Shown: positions 41,446 to 54,369 of the stretch, one piece after another
Layout: the number at the start of each line of letters is the position of its first letter
Numbering within the stretch: the first letter of the stretch is position 1
From: Nothophaeocryptopus gaeumannii
Lineage: Eukaryota > Ascomycota > Dothideomycetes > Mycosphaerellales > Mycosphaerellaceae
Length of the DNA stretch: 64,000 nt
Direction of reading: 5' to 3'
NCBI GenBank assembly: GCA_031771865.1
Contig: JASISA010000041.1
Coordinates: forward strand, 186,001-250,000
Program-made: the position numbers and the translations under genes
The notes under the pieces: model-generated
Databases searched by the model: none
Seen by the model: the letters and a program-made list of their open reading frames with translations, nothing else
Told to the model about the DNA's origin: nothing

Positions 41446-44400
41446 CTACAAAAAACCCTTGATAAGAGAACTCTTCCTCTGCGGAACTTCAATTTTCACA
41501 TCGCCATTCGTACTCCCGGGAGGTGCGACACTGCTACCTCTTCGACTGTGGCTGTCATAACCGGCGTCGCTGAGAGCTGCGAGTGTGCCGGAACGACGGA
41601 CGCTTTCGCGGTCGGCGCGGGAGACAGCGCCCATGCGTTCGAGTTCGCGCTCCAGACGGAGATTCTTTTCTCGCTCTTCGCGCAGCTCACGTTCGGCGCG
41701 CTTGCCGGCGAGTTGGGCTGTGGAGTCCGATTGTTGGAGTTCGTCAATCGTTTGGAGCAGACGCTCGACTTTGTCCCGAGATTTGGAGAGGTCGTCTTGG
41801 AGCATCTGCATCGATTTGTCGCGGCGCTCGATTTGCGACTGAAGGTCCTTGACTGTACGGTCGACGTTGCGAACGCTGCGGGCTTCGGTCGTGCGGGTCT
41901 TCTCCAGGTCTTCGAGTTGAGTCTCAAGCTAGAATGATGTCAGTAAGAAGTAGTATGCACGCACAATGGAAAGATCTTACCTCTTGAATCCTGCCGTGCA
42001 GGTAGCGAACATCCTTGCTACCGCTCGAATACCCTTTGGTCTCAAGCTCGATGCATCTGAGCTGGAGATCTTTTACGGCCTTGTCGAGCGCCGCCTTCTC
42101 CCGATGGAGCTGCACGCTACTGTCACGCTCACTTGCGATGTCCTTCGACACCTCCTGGGCAAGAGCCTCAGCGCGGCGCATCTTCCCGACGGCAGCAGCG
42201 GCGATGTCCTCCTGCTGAGCAAGCCTTGCCTTGAGCTCAAGCACCTCCTTGTCGGAGGAGGCCAATGATCGCTTCGAAGGAGATCCTTCGCTACTAAGAT
42301 CTTCCAAGCGTGAAGCAGCTTCAATGAGTCGTGCTTCAAGGCCCTTCTTCTCTTTTGCGAGCATGTCGCGCTCGGCGGCGATGTCATCCACATTGGTGCG
42401 GAGACCACGAACTTGACCGAGGAGCTCGACAACTTTGCTCTGTGCGTCGTTGTGAGCATTCACAGCCTCGTCGCGTGAGTCTGAAAGTCCTTGCAGTGCG
42501 ATCTCCAGTCGAGACTTCTCCTTTGCCCAACTGGAGCTGTTGAGAACCTCATCGTCCCACTTGCTTCGCAGCTCTTCCAGCTCGTCCCGGAGACGACCGT
42601 TCTCGCCTCGGGCGTGGATGACATTCTCACGCTCGACTTCGAGCTCATTTGTAAGAGATGCCAGCTCAGTCTGATACTTCTTGCGGGTCTGCTCCACCGA
42701 CGACTCTTTGTCTTCGATGTCGATGGCGCGCTGAGAACGATAGTCTTCGAGCTCATTCTGCAGTCGCTTTTTGGATTGTAGCGCACTGTCGAGGTCCGTA
42801 GAGACATCTTCGATTCTCTCCTCGTACTGCTGTACTTGTCGCTGGAGGTCTTCGACCAACGCGTCCATCTGCTTGCGCTCAGACATGATCGTTGCACACG
42901 TGTCTTCAATCTCCTTGGCCTGGGACTTTGCAAATTGTTCGGCTCGGGATGCCTTCAAGACGGCAATTTCTGCTTGTTCGAGCTTCTCGAAGTACTCATC
43001 AGCCCGCGCCTTGTAAAGATTCATGCTCGAGGTGAGATCTTCGCTTCTCGATGCCTCCGCGTCGAGTCGGATTTGAAGATCTGAAAACTCCTGCAGTAGC
43101 TGCGAGTGATTGGCAGCCTCCTGCTCGCGCTCATACTGAATATCTGTCAACTCCGATCTGGCATCTCTGAGCTCGACCTCGACGGAGGCCTTGTGCTGCT
43201 TGATCTCGTCAAAAGCTGTCTTCGCATCCGCCAGCTCAGCGATGGCTGCATTGTGAGACGTCAGCAGAGAGCGTCGAGACTGCTCCTGAGAGTTGATGAG
43301 GTCGTACAGTTCCTCGTGGCTCTTGGTCTGGACTTCCTTCAAGGAAAGCTGACCAGCGCGGATGCTCTGTTCGAGGGAGGAAACCTTCTTCGCAGAGTCG
43401 TCAAGCATGTCGTGCAGACGGAAGTTTTCGCGTTCCAACTTTTGTACACGGCGAAGAGACGGACTCTCCTCTTGCCAGGAAGCCTTGCTTGGATTGCGAT
43501 CAATTTGCGCTTGCAGGTGTCGATTTTGCATTTCAGACATTTGAAGCTGATTCTGCAAAAGCTCCAACTCAGCAGCTAGGTCCATGCGATTGTTGTACGT
43601 CAGCGTATCCGTAGTACGGTCCGAGCGAGCAGAATCATGGCTTTCCTTGCTCATGTGCCTGTTTTGCGGCGTGCTGTTGTTCTGCTGTGATGGTGAGAAT
43701 GTACGACGATTGTCCCACTCGCGGCGAATAGCACTTGGCGAAGACCGGGCGTTGACCTGGCTCGAGTTCATTTCTTCGAGAAATGCCCGTTTGGAGTTCT
43801 GATGCCGGCTGTCATTCTCCTGCAAGTCTTCCTGGTGCTGCGCGCGAAGCTGTTCCAACTGAGATTCGGCTCGAGAGAAGCGATCAGTGGCGAGCCGAAG
43901 TGCATGCTCAGATGCTTCCAACTTCTGTGCCAGGTCGATGGTCTGCTTGAGATCTGGCTTGGCACCATCCATGTTAGAGGGCAGCCTGCCATTCTCAGGA
44001 TCGAAGATCTTCTGGAGAAGTCTCAAGTGCCCATGAGCCTCACTGAGCTCCTTGTGGGCGCCATCGAGTGAATTCTGCAAGGTCTTGCTGTTTTGTTGTG
44101 CCTGTGAGCGCATCGTTCGCTCGGTCTCGAGCTTTCTGTTGGCCTCCGCCAGCTGCAGTCCGAGCGCTGAGCTTTGCTGCTCAGCGTTTCTAGTCGTCCT
44201 GTGCTCACGGTCGACTTCGTGGTTCGTATCTTCGAGGCTGAGGGCGAGCTTCTCCTTCTGCTTCTCCAAAGAAGTGATTGTAAGCTGTGCATCGTTCAGC
44301 TGCCGTTGCAGTTTCTTTGCTTCCTCATCAGTCATCGACTTTTCCGTCTGCAGTTGAGCGATGCGGCCGCGCTGTGTGTCGCTGACCTTGCTATTCGAGC

Positions 44401-47400
44401 GAGCGATGTCCAAGTTCTTCTGCTGGACCTTGTTCATCAAAGCGCGATTGTCGTTTTCGGAAGCGTTGAGGCGTCCCTTGATCGTCACCAGTTCGCGCTC
44501 CAGACGCTGCTTCTCTTGGTCGTGATGAAGCTTGAAGTTTTCCGAGTCCGATATGAATCGCTTAAGGCGCTGGACCTCGCCGGCAAGTCTGCTGCGTTCA
44601 GATCCCAGCTCCTCGTTCTCTTTGTTGCGAGCCTCAAGCTCCTTGCGCACAACAGCATGACGCTCATTTGCTTGCTGCGTTACTTTGCGCTCCACAGCAG
44701 CCTCGCATTCGATTTTAGCCTCTTGAAGCTCGATGAACTTCTTGCGCAAGCCTTGGAGCTCAGACTGGTACTCCTTCCGTTCCTGCTCTGCTGTTTCACG
44801 AGCTGCAGTCGCACGCCTGGTCAGATCGGACTGGACGTACATCTCCTTCTCAATCGTGACCTTCGAATCGTTCAAGGAGTCATAATCACGCTTCAACCCT
44901 TCAAACTCTGCCGCAGCAATGCGTTTGACGTCGTCTCGGGATTGCTGCTCGCGACTAAGATCGCTCTGCGCTTGATACAGCTCACCCTTGATGTCGTGTA
45001 GTTGAGCTTCCAGCATTTCGACCTGCTCGTTGGCAGATGTCTGCTCTTCTAGCGCTCGCTTGGCATCGGCTGCCTCTCGTTCCAGTTGGGCGTGTTGGGT
45101 TCGCATCACCTCCATCTCAGCTTGGACATCTCGCAGGCGAGACTGGATGGTGTCATGCCTCGTCGTAAGACTATGTTTCTCGTCCTCAAATCGCTTGCGA
45201 TCGTCCTGATACTTCTTCAGATCCGTCTTCAGTATTGACAGCTCGCTGTCCTTGCGTTTGATAAGATCCTCGAAGCTGGTAGAAGTAGACGACAAGTCTG
45301 ACATTTGTTGTCGAATTGATCTATTCTCGTCAAGCAGATCGCGGACTTCCTTCTTGAGACCTTGCAAGTCCTTGTTCGCAGTGGCCAGCTTCATGTCAAG
45401 ATCTTGATCAGTCTTGAGCAGCTTCGCCTCCAGGTCCTGCAGCTTGCGCTCCTTGAGGCTCAGTTGACTTTGCAACATTCGAATGTCTTGCTGAAGTGCC
45501 TCTTCTTGCTCGCTTCGCATTGACTTTGTCTTCTCGACCTCCTCGAGATGGTTATCAAGTTCGGCAATTCGATCGACGAGGTCCACCTTTTCAGCTTCAA
45601 GTTTCGCAATGATCTGACTTGCTTGTTCAAGCTGGCTATGTCGTTCATCGGCTTGTTGTTCAGCCGCTTGTCGTGCGGCAAGAAGTTCATCCATTTGCTC
45701 CTCGAGCCCTTCTTGATCTTCAAGCGCGCCCTGAAGCTTCTCGGTGAGCTCAACTTCCCGGTCCTGCAATCTGCGGAAGATCTCTTCTTTGTCTAGAGCC
45801 AAGGCTCGTTCGCTCTCTAACGTTTTCTGAACCTTCTGGATCTCTGCTTCCGCACGTCTTCGATCGTCCTCAACCCTGGCGCGCTGAGCTTCCTCCTGCA
45901 TCATCTTCTCTTGGAGCTGCTTGATCTCTTCTTCGCGCTTCTTGACTTCATTTGACTGCCTCGTGGCACCGAGCAAAGGTCTCATGCGAACGAAAAGCTG
46001 CCACCAAGGGTTCTGCTGCAGCTGAAGGTAGACTTGGAAGTCGCGTTGAATGATGCGCGAGGCCTCGGCTCGATACTGCTGCTTCTTGAACAGGCGCCTC
46101 TGGATGTGCATTCGCGCTACAGCTTGGAAGCGAACCACAATATCACGGATTAGAGCATCGCGCTTCTCTTCTAGCTCAGCGAGCACACCAGCACGGAAAA
46201 AGACCTTGGTAAGACCGACTCGATACCAACTGCGATCCAGGTTGAGCTTCTCGAGCATGAGCTTGCAATACGCCTGACCTTCAATGTAGCCTCTGGGCAT
46301 GTTGGAGCAAAGAACTTCATATCGAGCCCGAAATTCCGCGAACGGAAGGCGATTGGGAAAGCCTGTTCTCGCGATGCGGATACCCTCCAGCACACCATTG
46401 CAACGAAGCTGGTCCAACACTAAGGGAGCGCTGAACATCTTCGGCCTTTTCTTGTGATTGGGCAAAATGCAGCGAACAAAGTGCGGGTGTGTTGAATGCA
46501 GTTGGTTCATCAGCGTGGAGAGCTGCTCTTTGTGCCTCTGGGCCACGGTGCGGAAGAGACCCCTCTTGACTCGACTGCGTGCAGCGCCATCGCTATCATC
46601 GACCTCTCCACAATCGGCGAAGAGATTGGCGGTGTGATGGTTGGTTGATTGGGCTAGCAGTCTCGTGACGTTGTCATTCAAAGGATCCTTGTTCTTCTCA
46701 AGCCAGCCTTCTGTTGAGTATTCCACTTCCGCCGCGTAATGGGTGAGCATGAAACCTTGGTTGAGCAGCGAACGCTTGTACTTCGGCGTCTTGCGGTCCC
46801 AGAGCGAGTGAAGCTTCTCCGTGAAACTTTTATCAGTGGCTTTCGGCATGACTGAGTCTTCGTCCAGGCACGAGAAGATACCGATGGGATTGGTGAGCTC
46901 GATGAGATCAATAGTCGGTTGCAAGTCCTTTCCGAAATCGATGAACTTCCATTCGATCTGTTCGCGAGCGTACTCCTCCTGCTCGAGCACAAACATGTGG
47001 TGGTTGAAGAATTGCTGCAGCTTCTCGTTCGTGTAGTTTATGCAAAGCTGTTCAAAGCTGTTGTCTTCAAAGATCTCGAAACCCGCGATATCAAGAACAC
47101 CGATGTAGGATGTGTCATCGGCGTATGCTCCAGAAGAGGTGCGATCCAGTTGCCGGTTGATACGATCGACGAGGTTTCCAAAGCCGCGCTCGTAGATACC
47201 CTTTGCCAGAGCATCAATAGCGAGGCGGACCTGCTCAGGAGTCTGCACCTTCTCAACCCATTCGTGGCCGGCTCGCACCCGAGGATGCAGCAAAGCCTTG
47301 ATGAACGGCTCATGGCTGATACCCAAAAGCTTGCAGGCTCGCTTCACCGATTGTTCGGAATCAGGAGATAACGCAGCCTGATCCGCTCGCAAGCTCTCCT

Positions 47401-48757
47401 TCATCACATGAATGTTTCCAAGATGCAAGACTGCCGCGATCGTCTGCAGGACGTCCTTCTGCTCCTTGTCCGAGAAGTTCATTATATGGAATGCTTCTAG
47501 CAAGGAGTTCCATTCGTCCGAATCGGAGACTCCAGAGATGATGTCGTTGCCGTGCTTTGTATACTCGAAGTCTTCCACCTCCATGTCGTCGAGGAAGAAC
47601 TCACGGCGCATCGATGGACCCGCGCCTCGTAGAAGCTGATAGAATATATGGTAGTTGCGTTCGTGCGAGTTCAAATGTACCACTCTGCTCTTCTCCAGAA
47701 GATACCAGTCGATGTATGCACCTGCAATCTGACCTCCACGGCCAAACATGATTCTGATGAACTTTCCAAAACGAGACGAGTTGTTATTCCGCACGGTCTG
47801 AGCATTGCCGAAAGACTCCAAGATAGGGTTGGCTCGCAGTATTTGTTCTGACAGGTTTGATAGTTGTCTGCCTCCAGATTTGGCGCGTGGAGTGTCTGCA
47901 GTCGCAACAGCTGCCAAATACTGGATGACCTTCTTTGTGTTCTCAGTTTTACCAGCACCAGACTCTCCAGTGACCAGAATGGACTGATTGGTGCCCTCGT
48001 CTACCAGGTTACGGAAAGCTTCATCGGCCATGGCGAAGATATGCGGTCTCGTGTCTTCTCGACTCCGGCCCTTGTACATATTGATATAATCCCTTCCGTA
48101 AATCGGCAGAGGCGTATATGGATTGACTGTGACCAAGAACAGACCAGAGTATGTGTAAATCAGATCGGCCTGGTATCGCTGGTGCAGATTGTGCGCCACA
48201 CTGGCCTCGTTGAGATGGGTGAGCTCGGCCATGTCATCAGCCTTGTCGAATTTGGCTGGATTGACCTTGTCTACACTGTCTGCCGGCACCTCGCGCTGGC
48301 CACCAGTATCGCACAGCACTTTCAACATGCCATCTGGCAGCTCTTCCAAGACTTCTCCTCTCACAAATGCTGTCTCTGGATCCCTCAGCCACACATATCT
48401 CTTCCCGGAGAAGTCGTTCTCGCCCTCCGCCGCGCGTACGCTCGCCGCGCCGTCCACATCCTCATTCTTGATGAATGGCGGAGCGAATGTCCCTGCCGGC
48501 GTCGAGTTCCGCACAGAGCCTGCTCGTAGTCGTCGCGAGTCAGACCTGCTGATGCCGGAGAGTTTGAAGTCTGTCAGCGACTGGTTGCGCGCGTGTCCAT
48601 TGGCGGTGGGCGATATGGGCGATGTCAGGCCGGCCTGCATTATGCTCGACTTGGATCTCGCATGTCCTGGCGGAGGACCTGGCGACGGTGTATCGGCATC
48701 GCGGCCACCGAATGGACTGTTGCGCCATCGGGGGCCACTTTGTGCCGGCTGGCTCAT
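41446..48757 (-). CDS. myoB: Class II (conventional) myosin heavy chain
   Basis: Two exons, 48757-41981 and 41928-41446 (52-bp intron GTAAGA...TTCTAG), give 2419 residues. A Ser/Pro-rich extension of ~110 residues precedes the SH3-like part (KRYVWLRDPETAFVRGEV). The motor carries the P-loop GESGAGKT at residues 264-271, switch I NNNSSRFGKF, switch II DIAGFEIFEDNSFEQLCINYTNEKLQQFFN (quoted in part), and the actin-binding FVRCILPN region. IQ-like motifs follow (RFQAVARMHIQRRLFKKQQYR). A very long heptad coiled coil fills about residues 950-2300. The C-terminus is short and basic, ending VPQRKSSLIKGFL. Length and layout match filamentous-fungal type II myosin needed for contractile actomyosin ring assembly at septa. 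It diverges from the zinc-finger gene over 715 bp. Confidence 0.95.
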
Positions 48758-49472
48758 ACTGCAGGCGTGTCTCGTGCTGTGGTCTCAATCTCAAGCGCGT
48801 CTCCTGCCCAAACGCGCATTCAGGCGGTGACCATTGCTCCATACAAATTGAAGTCGTGTCAAAAGCGAATTAGAGTAGGGAAGTCGTGATCCGTGGACGC
48901 CGTGACTATGTATGTACAGCAGGTACTTGGTCGTGGAGAAGCGACGATTGAGAGTATGGTTCACGCAACGCACCTTCCCACTGTTTACGTCTTTCTGTTT
49001 TGGTAGTAGCGCTGGAGCCGCGGAAATCGGAAGATCCCGTCGGCTTGATTCTTGCGATCCTTGCGTCTTGTCCGACTTCCGCGCTTAAACTTTGGTGAAC
49101 TGACGACGCTCTCTTTCTCACAACTCACTGCACATCGCACGAGAAATCGTTGCTGCATTTCGGGCGCCAGTGGACGCGCATCTTGTGATTCTCAAGGTTC
49201 ACGAGCTCCATTCATTGTTGCTCCGGCTCATCTACGACAGCCGCCAACGAGAAACTTCCACCTTCACCCACTTGACGCCACGCAACCTCCTTGGACATCG
49301 ATCTCTTCGTACACGCCAGGCCTGCTGTGTGCTGAGTGCATATGACCCTGGCGCATCAGCATCTGACCACACTCAACACCTCGAGGCATCTTGTGACGAT
49401 GAACATAGGCCCACACACTGATTTCGCGTTCGTCATCAGCTCTCCTTGTTCCTGACTACACAGACATATACA
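48758..49472. promoter_or_regulatory. Divergent promoter region, myosin / zinc-finger gene
   Basis: 715 bp between start codons of two divergent genes. Only random frames are present; no distinct motif recognised. Confidence 0.5.
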
Positions 49473-52400
49473 ATGTCACAGCATAACCCTTTCCTATTCG
49501 GCGCTGGTGCTCAGCAGCATGCGAGCGCGCAGCCGCAACAGCAAACTATGCCCACCATGCAGACCTCCGTCAATGGCGCGCCGTCCGCGACTCCTCAAGC
49601 AGCTCCTGGGGCCATAGACATGAGCGCGTTGGCTGGTATTCCACCCGAGCAGCTGGCAGCCATCGTACGTCTCATCCAGGCTGGCGCGATCCCTATGCCC
49701 CCACCGCAACCCGCCGCCACCCCGATAGTTGCCACTCCAGTGCAGCAGCAGCATCCCTTCGCAGCAGCGCCATCGCAGCATCCGTCAACAGTGCCTCAGG
49801 CGAGCAACAATGATGTGGACATGGACAAGGAGGACGGCGAGCTTGAGGATGGCGAAGTAGACGACGCTCCAAAGACCAACGGCTTTCTGCGAACTCCGCC
49901 TAGAGGTCCGCGCAAGCGCAGCAGGAGCCCACGTCCATGTGGAGAAGATTCCAGCAGGCGTAATTCCTATCAGAGCCAGGCGCCGCGTCCTGGACTGTCG
50001 AGCCGCACGAATTCCAACGCCGCCATATCGAACGCACCCACCAGGATGAATGGAGTCCCTGTGCGGGCCCCAGGGCCTAGCAAGAACGCTGCCGCCAAAG
50101 TCTTTGTTCTTGAAATGTACAAGGCAGGCTACGGATACGACCAAATATCCAAAGAGGTGACAGACACGAAGACACTGGGGCGTATTTATAACCAGCTTGG
50201 CCTGCCCATTCGATCGGCCGCCCAATCTCCTGCGGCTGTGGCAACACCGACATCTTCTCAGAATGGCGCTGCTGCTGCTGCTGCTGCTTCACAGGCGCAG
50301 AAGAGAGCTGTCCCTCCACAGCCAGCCAAAGCAGCAGCTCCGCAAGACCGGAGTGCGTACCTTGCAAAGTTGCAGGCCGCTAAGAACAAGAAGTCGGAGC
50401 CAACAGCAGTCTCGGCGACTCCTCCGGCCCAGTCGGCTACACCGCCCAAGCCGGATGTCAAGGCTGCAGCATCGGTAGCACCACCTCTCCAGCCTGAGAA
50501 CAAGCCAGCTCCTGCTCGTGTGCCTTTGCTGGCCAAGGAGAAGAATGATCTCATTCGACAGAAGCTCGATAAGCTGCGCGCGGAGCGGGCTGCGAAACAA
50601 CAGGCAAAGTCAAGCGATGGTATGGCGCCGTCGAGCCGTGCTTCTAAGCCAGGAAGTGGCATAGCTTCACCGCAGTCAGGCGTCAAGCTTAGCAACATTG
50701 GTCTGGGTGCTGGACTTGTAGAGGCTGCCGCCAAAGCTGCTGAAGACGCCAATGCGCCCGCGTTGGTTCCAAGTCCATCTGCACTTGCAAGTCCGCTCGC
50801 AAATGAGCCTCAACCAGCTTTTGCCTCTGCCTCTCCCACTTTGAACCGCGGCTTCAGCCTCCCTGGACTCTTTACCATGTTGCCACAATCCCCCTCCATG
50901 CCTCAACAACCCGCTCTACCCGGCTTCAACGTAGCTGCTCCAGCATCGCCTGCCACGCGTCCTGAAATGAACCGCGCCAGCACGCTCAACACGCCGCCAA
51001 CAACCCTACCATCAGCGCAGCCCGCACCTAACCCACGCCCGGCGAGCTCGCTATCACACATCACCCATGCTCTAAAGGCTCCGGTGCATCCCTCTCATCC
51101 GAGCACATACTCTGCGGTAGACGACCGATGTGTTATCGAGGTCAGTAGTGACGAAGAGGAGGATGAGGAAGATGAGATGGATGCCGACTACGATCCGGAG
51201 GAAAGTGCGCTCAACGCTTCAGGACCAATGCCGCAACAGCCTAGCAAAACGCAGTCCAACAGATCTTCAGCACCCGGGACACCCACCTCTGCCTCGCGCA
51301 AAGCAGATCAGAAGGCAGATCTGAAGCGCAAGTTAGAAGAGATTGAGGCTCTGAATCGGCAGATCGCCGACGCTGAGAAGCGTCGCAAATTGGGCCAGGG
51401 TAAGACCCAGGCATCGACTCCAGTGACGACTGTCTCTGCTACCCAAGGAACAGCGACTCCCATCATAAATGCTGATGGACAGACTCCAGGGTCTGCTCCT
51501 GACCAACACACATCTGCAGACGACGTCGTACCCCAAACAGCTGCCGCCGCCGCCGCAGTAGTTGACACACAGTCCCCAGCGGACCTGGCTGCGGTGAGAC
51601 AAGCGCGTCAACACGAGAAGGAGCAGCTACAGCGCCGGTTGCGGGAGCTCGAAGCTCGGGTCGCGAACAATGGAGGCTCACAAATTCCAGGTGTACTCCA
51701 TCTCCCGTCTGGGCTTCCTAGTCAAGCCAACGCCCCATCGAACAGCGCTCAAGAGTCCGATGACCTGGACGATGATGATGACGAGGATTTATACGGAGAT
51801 GGCGTTCGTAACGAGACCGAGGCGCAAAATGTCGCGTTCGATATCAGTCAGCACGCCGCAGATTCCCAGGCGACGACTGTGACCGAGCCGACAGACTTAC
51901 GATCGCTCATTGCCGTATCCCAGTTTCCGCTGCAAGGTGAAGAGACAGCAATTTTTACGGGACCGGGCTCGATGCAAGCAGGAATGCGCCTGGCTCAACA
52001 GTCCACGGTCGATACTGCGCAGCAATCTCAGCCTCCACCGCTCACGCATTCGTCTATGCCAGTGGACGTTGAGAACAACGGGGACGATCTCGACGAGGAT
52101 GATCTGGATCTTATGTATGCCCAGCCAGCCTCCGTTGAGGCCGCCGCAGCTCCTGACGGGCTGAGAGCGGATGATGGCGTCTTGGCGACAGAGACAGCCG
52201 AGGCTGAAGAGGGCGAGGATGACGAATCTGAAGACGACAGCGATGATGCTATGGACATGTCGGATGATGAGTCTTCAGATTCCGAGGACGATGCAGAAAT
52301 GGAGGCTCCACTCACAACGGCGGTGCACCCAGTCTCAGCAACCCATGACATGTCCACGACGTCTCCTCAATCATCAGATCAGGCAGAAGTGACGACTATG

Positions 52401-53152
52401 GACGTAGCCGACGATTCGCAGGCGGCCGATGGGGAGAAGCACAGTGTTGATGATGACCTCGCACCTGAGCTCCAGCCTTCCACGGAGGAGCTTGACGTGC
52501 CCGATGAGCCGGTACGTGAAAGCTCCTCCGGCCTGCAGGAGGAACACACTGACATAGATTTCTGAAGCTCACAAAGACCACCTATTTCACGCCCTATCAG
52601 AGCCCACTTGCTCACTTCAAGGACTTCCGATACCATCCTGAGTTTGCCAACAACGTCTCTGATGGGTTCAAATCACTCACATTTAGCAACAAGATCGATC
52701 CCATCAAGACCCTTTGCCCCGTGGAGCTACTGGACCCCGAGATTGGCTGCGAGAACACCGGATGTGAACACCAGCATTTGCGAGACATAGGCCTCAACGG
52801 TACGTATTGTCGACGCTCTGCCTCTTACGACCCGTGGACTTATTCGGATCATACCTCTATCATCCTTACACGCACGACCACCTCCCTTCAACGCACCCAA
52901 GATGCATGTTACAATGACTGACGTAGCACTGCTAACCCTCTAGATAACGAGCTTCTTCGCACTATCGGTGTGCTTCACAACCCAGCCCAGGATAATGAGC
53001 AGGACAAGCAGTGGAAGGCTGGTCTCAATGCGCTAATCAAAAAGCTTCGGCTGGCGAAGGTCAACGACGCAAATGCCATTGCACTGAACATGGCGCAGTA
53101 TCGGCGCGACTTCGTTGGCGACCCTACAAAGACGCTACGCATTACAGTTTAG
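49473..53152 (+). CDS. Red1/ZFC3H1-type zinc-finger protein (nuclear RNA surveillance)
   Basis: Three exons: 49473-52511, 52568-52799 and 52944-53152, giving 1159 residues. Intron 1 starts GTACGT and ends in an AAG acceptor. An AAG nine bases later (exon from 52577) keeps the same frame. Intron 2 is GTACGT...CTCTAG. The start is the ATG at 49473. Residues 1-960 are mostly disordered, Ala/Gln/Pro-rich, with a helical KKNDLIRQKLDKLRAERAAK-like stretch, acidic patches and two coiled-coil helices. The C-terminal domain begins YFTPYQSPLAHFKDFRYHP, continues SLTFSNKIDPIKTLCPVELL, and contains the finger C-x10-C-x4-C-x3-H (CPVELLDPEIGCENTGCEHQH in total). That is the putative zinc-finger of fission-yeast Red1 and human ZFC3H1, which link RNA-binding factors to the helicase feeding the nuclear exosome. 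Domain call strong; complex membership inferred. Confidence 0.85.
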
Positions 53153-54369
53153 AGGACATTGAAGTTGCTCTGCAGCACTGCCGACTGCGGCGTGTCTGAC
53201 TCTTTCCGTGATGGTCATGCACATGTCAACAAGTTTGACGCCTACTTCCCACCCAACGAAGCAGTCCAATAAGAGATTGCTCTTGGCCCTTGATGCTCGC
53301 AGAAAAGCGGCTGCTTGAAATCGACAATGGAAGAGCAGACATTCTCGCGGCCTGTTGATGAAGGCCCAGGTGAGAGCGGAGTCTCCACCTTTGGAAAAAT
53401 CGATCGCCTACAAGTGCCATGCTGGCTCATCATACACACGCCTTGGAGATAATGGATGTCTCTGCCTTGGTGGATGAAAGCATTGTATTCAGCCTTGTGA
53501 AGTTGCCTGCAGATTAAGGGTCTGCAGCACGTAAGTGGAGGATAGCGGACGCTTTGCGAGGGAGCGGTCATTTAGTGCAGCTCGATCGTAGATCAGGTGT
53601 AATAATACTTTTCTCCTTCTCCAATTCCTTGTGAGTCACTAAGCTTCATGTTTTCCGTAAATCGCCGCAGGCAGTCGTGTTGACTAAAAGTGTTTGGCAG
53701 CACTGAGAGTGGTCAACTTCACTTCATGCCGTCGACAGGGTTTGCCGGCCCCGCTGTGCTCACTGAACCTAAATATATAGTAGATGTATGCTTCCTCTCT
53801 TGATCGCCGCCTACTTAACAACTTTCAAACCTCCCTGACAAGCATTGAGTCATCTCTTCGCATTCAATACTAGTCTGCCGATGCAATCGAGCGAGCCATT
53901 GACAGATCCTCACCACGACGTGGAGTGCGGCAGCTGTCATTGGCATTGTCCTCGTAACCGTAAGAAAGGACTCAGTTGGCCTCACTTCACCGATTTCACT
54001 CGGTAGCTGCAGAACGCTCGTGACTTAGCAAGACAAGCATCACTAGACGACATCCGCATGTCAGACTCAAGCCTAGTTCACGTTCAACAGCGCCGCGCAG
54101 TTTGAGGAAGCAACGGAACTTGGACGTCATATATCAGCACAGTGAGGCACAAATACGCAATTGAAGACACGCTCGGCGAATCCGCCTCCAACGATCATCT
54201 GTACATGGAGAAGAACAATTCATAACGATACAAGCACAGCAACGACTGGTCACGACGCAAGAAGTTAGGTGGCAACAGCACAATCCGAGCAGCCTCATGA
54301 CCCACGAGCTCAATATCGATAGAAACGAGCAACACAGTACTACTAGCGGACAGCATCCTCAGCTTCAGC
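53153..54369. other. Intergenic region
   Basis: 1.2 kb, AT-richer than its flanks, between two plus-strand genes. No coding frame, RNA gene or repeat could be supported. Confidence 0.55.
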